Assembly: GCF_000613245.1 (NCBI RefSeq)
Contig: NZ_HG964936.1
Location: 1,640,106 to 1,704,105, forward strand
Direction: 5' to 3'
Source of the DNA: Mycobacterium asiaticum DSM 44297
Lineage (GTDB): Bacteria > Actinomycetota > Actinomycetes > Mycobacteriales > Mycobacteriaceae
Length of the DNA stretch: 64,000 nt
A model generated the notes under the pieces. It was not told the origin of the DNA. It searched no databases and was given only the letters and a program-made list of their open reading frames with translations. The position numbers were made by a program, and so were the translations under genes. Below, piece by piece: positions 19,649 through 28,870 of this stretch. The first letter of the stretch is position 1; every line of letters begins with the position of its first letter.

Positions 19649-19996
19649 TCAGGCGTGACCGGAGCCGCAGCCGACACCGGGCAGACAGCCCTCGCCGCCC
19701 GGAAGGCCACCGGGACCCCAGAACTGTCCGCCGTTGCCACAGCCGACACCGGGGATGCAGCCCTGGCCACCGGGACCGCCGCCCGGGCCGCCGTCGAGGC
19801 CGCCCGACCCGCAGTTACCGTTGGCGTCGCAGCCGCCGCCGCCCGGGTCCTGCGGAATGAAATGAGTTATGCCGGTACTGGAAGTGCCCGGGCCCGCCGT
19901 GACTACGTCAGCTGACGCCATCGGCGCCGCGGCGATTGCTGCAGCGACGGCCCCGGCCACCACCAGTGGTTTCATGAGGTTTAGTTTCGCTAACAT
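19649..19996 (-). CDS. Small secreted Gly-rich protein with three C-x5-C pairs
   Basis: 115 residues on the strand opposite its neighbours. A Sec-type signal peptide (MKPLVVAGAVAAAIAAAPMASA) ends before Asp30 if ATG 19996 is used; ATG 19975 is an alternative. The mature part is Gly/Pro-rich with three cysteine pairs of identical spacing: CDANGNC, CIPGVGC and CLPGVGC, the last two in a repeated block GxGC(I/L)PGVGCG(N/S)G. I do not recognise the family. The pairs could form small disulfide loops or bind metal. Confidence 0.65.
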   Translation of the reverse strand: MLAKLNLMKPLVVAGAVAAAIAAAPMASADVVTAGPGTSSTGITHFIPQDPGGGGCDANGNCGSGGLDGGPGGGPGGQGCIPGVGCGNGGQFWGPGGLPGGEGCLPGVGCGSGHA

Positions 19997-20057
19997 ACCT
20001 GGCGCATACCACGTGCGGCAGGGTTGAAAACCTGAAAAATAGATCGGGATTATCGAT

Positions 20058-20834
20058 ATGACTTCATTGGATTTAACCGGCCGCACCGCGATCGTCACCG
20101 GCGCTTCACGAGGCATCGGCCTGGCAATCTCGCAGCGGCTGGCCGAGGCCGGCGCCAACGTCGTGCTGACGGCCCGCAAGCAGGAGGCCGCCGACGCGGC
20201 CGCGGCGCAGGTCGGCGACCGCGCCCTGGGTGTGGGTGCGCACGCGGTCGACGAGGATGCCGCCCGGCGCTGCGTCGATCTGGCCCTAGAGCGCTTCGGG
20301 CGGGTGGACATCCTGGTCAACAACGCGGGCACCAATCCCGCCTACGGTCCGCTGATCGATCAGGATCACGCCCGGTTCACCAAGATCTTCGACGTCAACC
20401 TGTGGGCGCCGCTGCTGTGGACGTCGCTGGTAGTCAAGTCGGGCATGGGTGAGCACGGCGGGGCCATCGTCAACACGGCCTCCATCGGCGGCTTGCACCA
20501 ATCGCCGGCCATGGGCATGTACAACGCCACGAAGGCGGCGCTGATCCACGTGACCAAGCAACTGGCGCTGGAACTTTCACCGCGTGTACGGGTGAATGCC
20601 ATCGCCCCCGGGGTGGTGCGCACCAGGCTCGCCGAGGCGCTGTGGAAGGACCACGAGGACCCGCTGGCGCAATCGATCGCGCTGGGCAGAATCGGCGAAC
20701 CCGACGACGTGGCCGGCGCGGTCGCCTTCCTGGTTTCGGACGCGGCCAGCTGGATCACCGGCGAGACGATGGTGATCGACGGCGGACTGCTGCTCGGCCC
20801 GGCTCAGGGTTATCAGTCCGGCGGTGCACAGTGA
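20058..20834 (+). CDS. Short-chain dehydrogenase (Rv2766c/FabG-like)
   Basis: 258-residue classical SDR: TGASRGIG cofactor loop, NNAGTNP, catalytic Ser in NTASIGG and YNATK, and C-terminal SWITGETMVIDGG. Corresponds to Rv2766c in position. It overlaps the following acyl-CoA dehydrogenase gene (GTGA), so its substrate is likely a hydroxyacyl- or ketoacyl-CoA of the same degradation pathway; inferred. Confidence 0.87.
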   Translation: MTSLDLTGRTAIVTGASRGIGLAISQRLAEAGANVVLTARKQEAADAAAAQVGDRALGVGAHAVDEDAARRCVDLALERFGRVDILVNNAGTNPAYGPLIDQDHARFTKIFDVNLWAPLLWTSLVVKSGMGEHGGAIVNTASIGGLHQSPAMGMYNATKAALIHVTKQLALELSPRVRVNAIAPGVVRTRLAEALWKDHEDPLAQSIALGRIGEPDDVAGAVAFLVSDAASWITGETMVIDGGLLLGPAQGYQSGGAQ

Positions 20835-22024
20835 GCGCCCCGGGAGTCGACGTCGACGTCGACGCGCGGGTGCAGGAACTGCTGGACGCACACGACCCGG
20901 CCACCACCGAGCCGCGGGAATTCCTCGGCGCGCAGTTCGACGCCGGCCTGGCCTGGGTCCATCTGCCCGTCGGATTCGGCGGGTTGGGGTTGCCGCGGAC
21001 CGCTCAGGAACGCGTCGACGCCAGACTCGCCGAGGCCGGCGCACCGGTGGGCGGCACCCCGAAGAACTACATCGGCATGGGAATGGCCGCGCCGACGATC
21101 GCGGCCTTCGGGACCGATGAACAGAAGCGAAAGTTTCTGCGGCCCTTGTTCACCGGCGAGCAGATCTACTGCCAGTTGTTCAGCGAACCCGGCGCCGGTT
21201 CTGACCTCGCGGCGGTGGCCACCCGCGCCGTACGCGACGGCGACGACTGGATCGTCAACGGCCAGAAGGTGTGGACGTCGCAGGCCCAGCACGCGCAGAT
21301 GGCGATCCTCGTCGCCCGGACCGATCCGGCCGTGCCCAAACACGCCGGGCTGACGTACTTCTTGTGCGACATGACGCAACCGGGCGTTCAGGTCCGGCCG
21401 CTGCGTCAGATCACCGGCGAGGCCGAGTTCAACGAGGTCTTTCTCACCGACGTGCGGGTGCCCGATGCCAACCGGCTCGGTCCCGAAGGCGGCGGGTGGC
21501 GGGTGGCCACGACCACCTTGAACAACGAGCGCGTGGCCATCGGCGCGCGCGCCGGAGCGCCGCGGGAAGGCGGTCACATCGGCAAGGTCACCGAGGCGTG
21601 GCGGAAGCAACCGGGCCTGCGTGATCCGGCGATGCACGACGAACTGATGCGTCTGTGGGTGGAAGCGGAAGTACTGCGGCTCAGTGGCGAACGGCTGCGC
21701 CAGCAGGCCGTCGCCGGTCAGCCCGGGCCCGAGGGCGCCGGCATGAAGATCGCGTTTGCCCGCTTAGCACAGGCGATTTCGGGATTCGAAATCGAGATGC
21801 ACCGCGAAGATGGGCTGCGCTACGACGATTGGACGCTGCGCCGGCCGGAGATCGTCGACCTGACCGGTCGTGAGGCCGGCTACCGGTATCTGCGGGCCAA
21901 GGGGAATTCGATCGAGGGCGGCACTTCCGAGATCTTGCGCAACACCATCTCCGAGCGGGTGCTGGGCCTACCCGGGGAGCACCGGGTCGACAAGTCCGTC
22001 GCATGGAAGGACCTGCCCCGATGA
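20831..22024 (+). CDS. Acyl-CoA dehydrogenase, probable catalytic subunit
   Basis: 397 residues from GTG 20831, overlapping the SDR stop. Acyl-CoA dehydrogenase features: LFSEPGAGSDLAAVATRA, NGQKVWTSQAQHA and C-terminal SIEGGTSEILRNTISERVLGLP for FAD binding. The position of the usual catalytic Glu before GTS is Gly; a Glu in TLNNERVAIG is the alternative base, as in long-chain enzymes. With the next gene it probably forms a heteromeric enzyme like those of steroid side-chain degradation; inferred. Confidence 0.85.
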   Translation: MSAPGVDVDVDARVQELLDAHDPATTEPREFLGAQFDAGLAWVHLPVGFGGLGLPRTAQERVDARLAEAGAPVGGTPKNYIGMGMAAPTIAAFGTDEQKRKFLRPLFTGEQIYCQLFSEPGAGSDLAAVATRAVRDGDDWIVNGQKVWTSQAQHAQMAILVARTDPAVPKHAGLTYFLCDMTQPGVQVRPLRQITGEAEFNEVFLTDVRVPDANRLGPEGGGWRVATTTLNNERVAIGARAGAPREGGHIGKVTEAWRKQPGLRDPAMHDELMRLWVEAEVLRLSGERLRQQAVAGQPGPEGAGMKIAFARLAQAISGFEIEMHREDGLRYDDWTLRRPEIVDLTGREAGYRYLRAKGNSIEGGTSEILRNTISERVLGLPGEHRVDKSVAWKDLPR

Positions 22025-23109
22025 GCATCGACCTGCTCTACACCGACACCGAGGACGCGCTGCGGGACAGCGTGCGGCAGCTCTTTGCCGACCGGTGTCC
22101 ACTGGAATTGGTTGTTAAATCCTATGATTCGCCGCCGCCGGACTTCTCCGGGCTCTGGCGCACCCTGAGCACCGAACTTGGGCTGGCCGGACTGCTGGTG
22201 CCCGAGTCGCTCGGTGGTGCCGGGGCGACCGTCCGCGAGGCCGCCGTGGTGATGGAAGAGATCGGGCGGTCCATGGCACCGGTTCCGTTCTTGTCCAGCG
22301 CCGTGCTGGCCACGGTGGCGCTGACGGTTGCCGGTGACACCGAGACCCTGCCGGCGCTGGCGGCGGGCGAGGTCACCGCGGCGCTGGCGGTGCCGTTATC
22401 AACCGCGCCGTGGGAAGTGCCGGCTGGGGTGACGTCGGGGTCCGATGGGCTGACCGGGCAGGTTACCAGCGTCGCGGGCGTCGCAGCGGCCGACGTGCTG
22501 GTGGTGCCGGTGGTCGGGGACGAAGGTGTCGAACTGCATACCGTTTCCACCGCCGACGCCGAGGTGTCCCCGGTACTGGCCCTGGACATGACCCGGCCGC
22601 TTGCCGACGTGCGCTTCGCGGGCGCCTCGTCCACTCACGTCGGGACCGGCTCGGAGGTGTTGGCCGCGGCGTTGCAGACCGGCGCGGCGCTACTGGCCTC
22701 CGAGCAACTCGGGCTGGCGCAGTGGTGCTTCGAGACGACGCTGGCGTACGCCAAGGAACGCAAGCAGTTCGGCCGTGCCATCGGCTCCTATCAGGCGATC
22801 AAGCATCGACTGGCCGATCTGTGGTTCGAAGTCGGTTCGATGACGACGGCGGCCCGCTACGCCGCCGACACCAGCGCGCGCGGCGACGGCGACGCGGCAA
22901 CCGCGGCGTCCCTGGCGCAGGCCTTCTGCAGCGGGGCGGCCGTGCATGCCGCCGAGGAATGCGTGCAGTTGCACGGCGGTATCGGGATGACGTGGGAGTA
23001 TCCGGCGCATCTGTTCCTCAAGCGGGCCAAGAGCGACCAGCTTGCGTTCGGTAATGCCTACAAGCACCGCTCCCGGCTGGCCGCCCTGGTGGACTTGCCG
23101 GTCACCTGA
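22021..23109 (+). CDS. Acyl-CoA dehydrogenase, probable partner subunit
   Basis: 362 residues from ATG 22021 (ATGA overlap). Recognisable features are [55 protein letters not shown] and [20 protein letters not shown], but it lacks the EGGT-type C-terminal segment of its neighbour and has no obvious catalytic Glu. This suits a non-catalytic subunit of an alpha-beta acyl-CoA dehydrogenase. A strong hairpin follows 15 nt after the stop. Confidence 0.83.
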   Translation: MSIDLLYTDTEDALRDSVRQLFADRCPLELVVKSYDSPPPDFSGLWRTLSTELGLAGLLVPESLGGAGATVREAAVVMEEIGRSMAPVPFLSSAVLATVALTVAGDTETLPALAAGEVTAALAVPLSTAPWEVPAGVTSGSDGLTGQVTSVAGVAAADVLVVPVVGDEGVELHTVSTADAEVSPVLALDMTRPLADVRFAGASSTHVGTGSEVLAAALQTGAALLASEQLGLAQWCFETTLAYAKERKQFGRAIGSYQAIKHRLADLWFEVGSMTTAARYAADTSARGDGDAATAASLAQAFCSGAAVHAAEECVQLHGGIGMTWEYPAHLFLKRAKSDQLAFGNAYKHRSRLAALVDLPVT

Positions 23110-23124
23110 GTTTGGCGAAAAGAC

Positions 23125-23164
23125 GCTAAAGCCCCTGAAAAGTGCCTTTTTCAGGGGCTTTAGC
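23125..23164. terminator. Bidirectional hairpin terminator
   Basis: Perfect 17-bp inverted repeat (arms 23125-23141 and 23148-23164, core AAAGCCCCTGAAAA / TTTTCAGGGGCTTT) with a 6-nt loop. The A-run and T-run at the inner ends let it act on both strands, and it sits between the convergent acyl-CoA dehydrogenase and dienelactone hydrolase genes. Confidence 0.85.
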
Positions 23165-23179
23165 TACTTCGCACGGGGG

Positions 23180-23920
23180 TCAGGTAAGTGCCTCGCCGAA
23201 AATCTCGATCATGGCGGCCCAGTGCCGCTCGTCGGCGACCGCGTCGTAGGGCGGGTTGTCCGGTACCGCGAACCCGTGCGCGGCCTGGTACCACTCGATG
23301 CGGTGCTGCACGCCTGCCGCCGTCAGCGCCTTTTCCAGCTGCTCGGCCTGATCAGCGGTGAACGACTGATCGTTCTCGGCGCCGCCGACGTACACCAGGG
23401 CGTCCATCTTGTCGGCCAGCAGGTGTGGACTGTGCTCGTTGTCAGTCACCAGTCCACCGCCGTGGAAGGACGCCGCGGCCGCGACCCGTTCGGGGAGGCG
23501 TCCGGCCAGCAGTACCGAAATACGGCCGCCCATGCAGTAGCCGCACACGCCAAAACGCTCGCCCCTGACCTCCTCGCGGCCGGCCAGGTAGTCGAACAGC
23601 GCACCGGCATCGCGGGTGATCCGGTCAGGGGTCACCGTGCCGATCATGAACATGATGCGCGCGCGCTCGTCGGCGTCGCTGAACGCGCTGCCCATGTCGA
23701 ATGGCGACCAGTCGCCCTCGCGGTAATAGACGTCGGGCAGCAGCACCGCGTAGCCGAAGCCGGCCAGCTTGGCTGCCATCTGGTGGAAGGTCTCCCGCAC
23801 GCCACCGGCGTCGGGGAACATGACTACGCCCGGCCAGGGGCCGTCGGCCCCGTCTGGAGTGAACAGGTGGACGGGGCAGCTCCCGTCGGGAGTGGTGACG
23901 GTGTCGGCGATTTTCGGCAT
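23180..23920 (-). CDS. Dienelactone hydrolase family protein (Rv2765-like)
   Basis: 246-residue alpha/beta hydrolase with the dienelactone hydrolase nucleophile-elbow Cys in [10 protein letters not shown], Asp in the [11 protein letters not shown] region and His in [10 protein letters not shown] (Cys-Asp-His triad). ATG 23920 gives [13 protein letters not shown]; the frame extends upstream only as an antisense shadow of thyA. Substrate unknown. Divergent from thyA, 42 bp apart. Confidence 0.87.
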   Translation of the reverse strand: MPKIADTVTTPDGSCPVHLFTPDGADGPWPGVVMFPDAGGVRETFHQMAAKLAGFGYAVLLPDVYYREGDWSPFDMGSAFSDADERARIMFMIGTVTPDRITRDAGALFDYLAGREEVRGERFGVCGYCMGGRISVLLAGRLPERVAAAASFHGGGLVTDNEHSPHLLADKMDALVYVGGAENDQSFTADQAEQLEKALTAAGVQHRIEWYQAAHGFAVPDNPPYDAVADERHWAAMIEIFGEALT

Positions 23921-23950
23921 GGCACCCGTTCTACTCCTGACACCTGGACG

Positions 23951-23956
23951 TATCCT
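23951..23956 (+). promoter_or_regulatory. -10 element for leaderless thyA
   Basis: TATCCT, 6 nt before GTG 23963. No Shine-Dalgarno is present, so a leaderless thyA-dfrA transcript is likely. Confidence 0.55.
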
Positions 23957-23962
23957 GACCGC

Positions 23963-24763
23963 GTGCCGATCGCGACGCCCTACGAGGACTTGCTGCGTGA
24001 GGTGCTCGCGAAGGGCACTGCGAAATCCGACCGAACCGGCACCGGTACCCGCAGCCTGTTCGGTAAGCAGCTCCGGTACGACCTGGCCGAGGGTTTCCCG
24101 CTGCTCACCACCAAGAAGGTGCACCTCAAGTCGGTGGTTTACGAGTTGCTGTGGTTCCTGCGCGGTGACTCCAACGTGGGCTGGTTGCAAGAACACGGCG
24201 TCACCATTTGGGACGAATGGGCAAGCGAGACAGGCGATCTCGGACCGATTTACGGTGTGCAGTGGCGATCCTGGCCGACCCCGAGTGGTGAGCACATCGA
24301 CCAGATCAGCGCCGCGCTGGAGTTGCTGCGCACCGACCCGGACTCGCGGCGGATCATCGTGTCGGCCTGGAACGTCGGTGAGATACCGCAGATGGCGCTG
24401 CCGCCGTGTCACGCCTTCTTCCAGTTCTATGTCGCCGACGGCCGCCTGAGCTGCCAGCTCTACCAGCGCAGCGCCGACCTGTTCTTAGGGGTCCCGTTCA
24501 ACATCGCGAGTTACGCGCTGCTCACGCACATGATGGCGGACCAGGCCGGCCTCGCCGTCGGGGAGTTCGTCTGGACCGGTGGCGACTGCCACATCTACGA
24601 CAACCACCTCGAACAGGTCGAGCTTCAGCTCACCCGGGAGCCGCGGCCCTATCCGAAGCTTGTTTTGACCCAGCGGGATTCGATCTTCGACTACACCTAC
24701 GAGGACGTCGTTGTGCAGAACTACGACCCGCACCCCGCGATCAAAGCCCCCGTCGCTGTATGA
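23963..24763 (+). CDS. thyA: Thymidylate synthase ThyA
   Basis: 266 residues. Folate-dependent conversion of dUMP to dTMP. Catalytic Cys in [26 protein letters not shown] and the dUMP-binding DCHIYDNH are intact, as is the C-terminal [11 protein letters not shown]. Start GTG 23963 is set by the -10 spacing. The ATGA overlap with dfrA couples the two, which fits because ThyA produces the dihydrofolate that DfrA recycles. The genome segment also carries the unrelated flavin enzyme ThyX at 29933. Confidence 0.97.
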   Translation: MPIATPYEDLLREVLAKGTAKSDRTGTGTRSLFGKQLRYDLAEGFPLLTTKKVHLKSVVYELLWFLRGDSNVGWLQEHGVTIWDEWASETGDLGPIYGVQWRSWPTPSGEHIDQISAALELLRTDPDSRRIIVSAWNVGEIPQMALPPCHAFFQFYVADGRLSCQLYQRSADLFLGVPFNIASYALLTHMMADQAGLAVGEFVWTGGDCHIYDNHLEQVELQLTREPRPYPKLVLTQRDSIFDYTYEDVVVQNYDPHPAIKAPVAV

Positions 24764-25275
24764 CCCGCACCGAACTGGGCCTGATCTGGGCCCAGTCGAC
24801 ATCTGGCGTGATCGGTCGCGCCGGCAGTATCCCGTGGCACCTGCCCGAAGACATGGCCCGGTTTAAACAGTTGACATTGGGACACACGGTGGTGATGGGC
24901 CGCCGTACCTGGGACTCGTTGCCTGCGCGATTTCGGCCGCTGCCAGGTAGGCGAAACATCGTGTTGTCGCGGCAGCAGGACTTCGCGGCCGACGGTGCCG
25001 AGGTGGTCGGTTCGCTGGAGCGAGCTCTGACCGGTGCGGACTTCATGTGGATAATCGGCGGGGGGCAGATTTACGCGCTCGCGCTGCCGTTGGCCAGCCG
25101 GTGTGAAGTCACAGAAGTGGACGTCGATCTGCCGCGCGACGACGAAGACGCGCTGGCCCCCCTGCTCGACGAGGCGTGGGTGGGCGAGGCGGGGGAGTGG
25201 CTGGTCAGCCGCCAGGGCTTGCGCTACCGGTTTCACAGCTACTCTCGGCCCCGGGGGGCGGCCGCGCCGGATTGA
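24760..25275 (+). CDS. dfrA: Dihydrofolate reductase
   Basis: 171 residues. Reduces dihydrofolate to tetrahydrofolate with NADPH; target of antifolates. Motifs: [25 protein letters not shown] (substrate site with Trp and the acidic residue), [24 protein letters not shown] and [12 protein letters not shown] overlaps the thyA stop. Confidence 0.96.
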   Translation: MTRTELGLIWAQSTSGVIGRAGSIPWHLPEDMARFKQLTLGHTVVMGRRTWDSLPARFRPLPGRRNIVLSRQQDFAADGAEVVGSLERALTGADFMWIIGGGQIYALALPLASRCEVTEVDVDLPRDDEDALAPLLDEAWVGEAGEWLVSRQGLRYRFHSYSRPRGAAAPD

Positions 25276-25300
25276 CCGAGTTTATGAAGGGGGATTGAGA

Positions 25301-26023
25301 GTGGTAACCGAACCCACCAGGACCTTTACCCGCAAATTCTGGGGCTACGAGCCCGGGGCGGTAGATGCCCACATCGAGACTCTGATCGCCAAGCAGCAGC
25401 TGCTGCGCGATGACGTCGAAAACCTCCGCGCCCGGTTGCGGGACTCCGGTGAGGAGGTAGCCGCACTGCGCAAAGAGGTCGCCAAGCTGACCGAAACCTC
25501 CTCCTCACCGCACGCGGTGCAGCAGCGGATGGCGAAGATGCTGCGGGGTGCCGTGGACGAGGTATCTCAGATGCAGGCCGAGGCGCGCGCCGAGGCCGAG
25601 GAGCTGATCGCGGCGGCCGAAGCGGAGGCCGACGCCGAGCGGCGCCGCCACGAAGAGCTGGTGGCCGAGATGGTCGCCCAGCAGAAGGCGATGCAAGCCG
25701 AGAACGAGGAAGCCCGCAAGAAGCTCGACGAGGAGATGGCCGACCTGCGGGCCGAGACCCGGGCGGCGGTCGACGAAGCCTGGCGGAACGCGCAGCAGGA
25801 ACGCGACCAGCTTCTGGCCGATGCCAAGCAGCAGGCCGACTTCGAGCGTGAGCAGGCGCGCCGTGCGGTGGATGAGGCGCGTGCGCAACGGATCAGGATC
25901 CTTGAGCAGCTGATGGCTGTGTATCGCGACCTGGACGCCGTGCCGGCCGCGCTGGAAAGGGCGTACGAGGACGCGCAGGCAACCTCGGCCGCGCCGACGG
26001 AGGAAAAAGTCAGCACGGGCTGA
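25301..26023 (+). CDS. DivIVA/Wag31-like coiled-coil protein
   Basis: 240 residues from GTG 25301, with AAGGGGG upstream. The N-terminus FTRKFWGYEPGAVDAHIE matches the DivIVA-domain pattern (F..GY....VD.H/F). Almost all of residues 20-215 is charged Ala/Glu/Arg-rich coiled coil. The protein is likely a filamentous scaffold, possibly polar, but this is inferred. Located where M. tuberculosis has the shorter Rv2762c. Confidence 0.7.
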   Translation: MVTEPTRTFTRKFWGYEPGAVDAHIETLIAKQQLLRDDVENLRARLRDSGEEVAALRKEVAKLTETSSSPHAVQQRMAKMLRGAVDEVSQMQAEARAEAEELIAAAEAEADAERRRHEELVAEMVAQQKAMQAENEEARKKLDEEMADLRAETRAAVDEAWRNAQQERDQLLADAKQQADFEREQARRAVDEARAQRIRILEQLMAVYRDLDAVPAALERAYEDAQATSAAPTEEKVSTG

Positions 26024-26077
26024 AGTCAGTCGAACCCGTCTAGTAGCCTCCCGCTCAGGGCAGCGAAAGGGGGTGGC

Positions 26078-26083
26078 TATTCT
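26078..26083 (+). promoter_or_regulatory. -10 element for leaderless YcaQ-family gene
   Basis: TATTCT, 7 nt before GTG 26091. This places the start 18 nt downstream of the first possible GTG (26073), whose only purine-rich stretch abuts it too closely to serve as a Shine-Dalgarno. Confidence 0.5.
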
Positions 26084-26090
26084 CGGCGCC

Positions 26091-27488
26091 GTGTCGACCC
26101 GGAACGGCAGGCTCACTGCCGCGCAAGCCCGGCGAATTGCCGTTGCGGCACAAGGGTTTAGCGAGCCGCGCCCGGGGGGCCCCATCACCCGCGCCCACCT
26201 GAGGCGGCTGATCTCGCGCATCCAGGTGCTGCAGCTGGATTCGGTCTCGGTGGCCGTGCGGGCGCACTACGCTCCGGTGTTCAGTCGGTTGGGGCCCTAT
26301 GACCGCGATGTGCTTGACCGGGCGGCTTGGGGTCCGACGACGATGCGGGCCGGGAAGCGGGCCGAGGAGGAGTCGGACAAGTCGAGCGGGGGTCCGACGA
26401 CGATGCGGGCCGGGAAGCGGGCCGAGGAGGAGTCGGACAAGTCGAGCGGGGGTCCGACGACGATGCGGGCCGGGAAGCGGGCCGAGGAGGAGTCGGACAA
26501 GTCGAGCAGGGGTCCGACGAAGGGTCGGCTGCTGGTCGAATACTGGGCGCACGAAGCGGCGCTGATGGCCGTCGACGACTGGCCGCTGTTGCGCTGGCGC
26601 ATGCGGGAGTACCGGCACGGACGCTGGGGCAAGCACATCGTGCAGGCCAACCCGCAACTGCTCGACGACGTCGTCGCGGCCGTCACCGAGCTCGGGCCGA
26701 GCACCGCCGGGCAGATCGAAGCGCACCTGGCGGCCGAACCGCGTCGCGGCAAGGGCCCCTGGTGGAACCGCAGCGACACAAAGTGGGTCGCCGAGGCGCT
26801 GTTCGCGTCCGGGGTGCTCACCACTGCCACCCGGGTCGGCTTCGCCCGGCACTACGACCTGGTGGAACGGGTGCTGCCCGCCGAGGTGCTGGCGCGCCAG
26901 GTCGACGACGAGGAAGCCGTCCGGGAACTGGCGCTGCGCGCCGCGACCGCCTTGGGCGTCGCGACCGAGGCCGACATCCGTGACTACTTCCGGTTGTCGG
27001 CCAAGCAAATCAAACCCGCGATCGCCGACCTGGTGGCGGCGGGCGAGATCGAACCGGTGGGCGTCGACGGGTGGGCGGCGCCGGCCTACCTGCGGGCCGG
27101 CCGCACCGTCCCACGCCTGGATCGCGGCACCGCGCTGCTCTGTCCGTTCGATCCGCTCATCTTCTTCCGGCCGCGAGTCGAGCGAATATTCCACTTCCAT
27201 TACCGCATAGAGATCTACACTCCGGCCGCGCAGCGCCAGTACGGCTACTACGTATGGCCGCTGCTGCTGGACGGCCATCTGGTGGCCAGAGTGGACCTCA
27301 AAGCCGACCGTGCCGCGGAAACGCTGCGTGTGGTGGGCGCCTTCGGTGAACCTGATGTGCCGCGTGCGACGGTCGCCGCCGCACTGGCCGGCGAGCTCCA
27401 ATCGATGGCCCGGTGGCTGGGACTGGGCGACGTAACGGTGTCCGACCGCGGCGACCTGGCCGCCGACCTACGAAGACAATGCCGATGA
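26091..27488 (+). CDS. YcaQ-family winged-helix DNA glycosylase-like protein with repeat insertion
   Basis: 465 residues of the HTH_42 (PF06224) family, whose members unhook interstrand DNA crosslinks and excise bulky alkylated bases. Conserved N-terminal LTAAQARRIAVAAQGF, LQLDSVSVAVRAHYAPVFSRLGPYD, VEYWAHEAALM and late LCPFDPLIFFRPRVERIFHFHYRIEIYTP are present. Between LDRAAW and GRLLVEYWAHEA three copies of a 20-residue charged repeat are inserted in frame. That loop joins two conserved segments, so the insert may be tolerated as a flexible excursion. The ATGA overlap with hsdM indicates one operon. Confidence 0.85.
   Translation: MSTRNGRLTAAQARRIAVAAQGFSEPRPGGPITRAHLRRLISRIQVLQLDSVSVAVRAHYAPVFSRLGPYDRDVLDRAAWGPTTMRAGKRAEEESDKSSGGPTTMRAGKRAEEESDKSSGGPTTMRAGKRAEEESDKSSRGPTKGRLLVEYWAHEAALMAVDDWPLLRWRMREYRHGRWGKHIVQANPQLLDDVVAAVTELGPSTAGQIEAHLAAEPRRGKGPWWNRSDTKWVAEALFASGVLTTATRVGFARHYDLVERVLPAEVLARQVDDEEAVRELALRAATALGVATEADIRDYFRLSAKQIKPAIADLVAAGEIEPVGVDGWAAPAYLRAGRTVPRLDRGTALLCPFDPLIFFRPRVERIFHFHYRIEIYTPAAQRQYGYYVWPLLLDGHLVARVDLKADRAAETLRVVGAFGEPDVPRATVAAALAGELQSMARWLGLGDVTVSDRGDLAADLRRQCR
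26331..26521 (+). repeat. 60-bp tandem repeat array inside the YcaQ-family gene
   Basis: Three copies of a 60-bp unit (26331-26390, 26391-26450, 26451-26510) plus an 11-bp partial copy. Units 1 and 2 are identical and unit 3 differs at one base. Each unit adds 20 residues (core MRAGKRAEEESDKSS). Because 60 is a multiple of three, copy-number change preserves the frame. Confidence 0.95.
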
Positions 27489-28870
27489 GTCGCCCGAGGC
27501 GTTCGACGGCCGGCCGGGACCTCAAGGACACCCTGTGGAAGGCCGCTGCCAAGCTACGCGGTTCGGTACCGGCCGGCCAGTACAAGGATGTGGTGCTGAG
27601 CCTGGTATTCCTGCGGCACTCCTGCGCGGACCAATGGAAACCGTTGGCGGCCAACGCCGAATCTGCTGACATCGGTCAGCAGGTCAACGAGGCGATGCAG
27701 TGCGCGATGACGGTCAACCCCGCTTTGGCCGGGACACTGCCGCAGCTCTACCACACCGTCGACTCACGGCGCCTCGGCGAGTTGATCGCCCTGCTGGACA
27801 GCGCGGAATTCACCGGCCCGCGTGATGTGATGGGCGAGGTCTACCAATACTTCCTCGGCAATTTCGCGCGCGCCGAAGGACGCCGCGGCGGCGAATTCTT
27901 TACCCCGCCCAGCATCGTCCGCGTGATCGTGGAGGTCTTGCGGCCCACGCACGGCCGCGTGTACGACCCATGCTGCGGGTCCGGCGGAATGTTCGTCCAG
28001 ACAGAACAATTCATCGCCGACCAACGCGGTGACCCGATGCAGGTAGCGATCTACGGGCAGGAGAGCGTCGAGGAAACCTGGCGGATGGCCAGGATGAACC
28101 TCGCCGTGCACGGCCTCGACGCCGGCGGTCTGGGTCTGGGGGACACGTTCGTCTGCGACCGGCATGCCGGCGTGCAGATGGACTACGTGATGGCCAATCC
28201 GCCGTTCAACATCAAGGATTGGGCTCGCGACGAGCGGGATCCGCGGTGGCGCTTCGGTATTCCACCGGTCGGGAACGCCAACTACGCCTGGATCCAGCAC
28301 ATCCTGGCCAAGCTCGCACCGCGCGGAAAGGCCGCGGTGGTGATGACCAACGGCTCGATGTCGTCAAATACCGCCGGAGAAGGCGATATTCGCGCCCGCA
28401 TCGTCGACGCGGACTTGGTGTCGTGCATGGTCGCGCTACCCGCCCAGCTGTTCCGCAGTACCGGGATCCCGGTGTGCCTGTGGTTCTTCGAGATGGACAA
28501 GAAACGTCCAGGGGAGGTGTTGTTCATTGATGCGCGCGGTCTCGGCCACCTGGTGGACCGGGCCGAGCGGGCGCTGAGCGACGCCGAGGCCGTGTCGATC
28601 GGCGACACCTACCACGCGTGGCTCACGAATACCGACGCCTATCAGGATATTCCGGGATTTGTTAAGTCGGTGCCGCTGGCCGGCATCAGGACGGCCGGCT
28701 ACGTGCTGACTCCCGGACGGTACGTCGACTCCGCACGACCCGACGACTGTGGTGAAGCGCACGACCGAAGAATCCACCGTCTCACAACGGAATTGGTTGC
28801 CGCGCTTGACGAATCAGCCCGACTGGATGACGTGGTACGCGGTCGACTGGAGCAGCTGCGGTGGAAGTGA
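27485..28870 (+). CDS. hsdM: Type I DNA adenine methyltransferase, modification subunit HsdM
   Basis: 461 residues. SAM motif I DPCCGSGGMF and catalytic NPPF (N6-adenine class) are intact, as are LMGEVYQYFLGNFARAEGRRGGEFFTPPS-type elements (DVMGEVYQYFLG, GGEFFTPPS). It is shorter than typical HsdM (about 500-540): the N-terminal helical region jumps from YKDVVLSLVFL to WKPLAANA through only a few residues, where relatives have roughly 45 more. It should methylate DNA with HsdS (28861). No hsdR restriction gene is nearby, so it is probably an orphan epigenetic methylase. Confidence 0.92.
   Translation: MSRPRRSTAGRDLKDTLWKAAAKLRGSVPAGQYKDVVLSLVFLRHSCADQWKPLAANAESADIGQQVNEAMQCAMTVNPALAGTLPQLYHTVDSRRLGELIALLDSAEFTGPRDVMGEVYQYFLGNFARAEGRRGGEFFTPPSIVRVIVEVLRPTHGRVYDPCCGSGGMFVQTEQFIADQRGDPMQVAIYGQESVEETWRMARMNLAVHGLDAGGLGLGDTFVCDRHAGVQMDYVMANPPFNIKDWARDERDPRWRFGIPPVGNANYAWIQHILAKLAPRGKAAVVMTNGSMSSNTAGEGDIRARIVDADLVSCMVALPAQLFRSTGIPVCLWFFEMDKKRPGEVLFIDARGLGHLVDRAERALSDAEAVSIGDTYHAWLTNTDAYQDIPGFVKSVPLAGIRTAGYVLTPGRYVDSARPDDCGEAHDRRIHRLTTELVAALDESARLDDVVRGRLEQLRWK

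Noticed and set aside
26055..27401. Long reverse-strand frame over the 60-bp repeats (448 residues)
   Set aside because: Antisense shadow of the YcaQ-family gene; no domain recognisable, and the repeat keeps many frames open.
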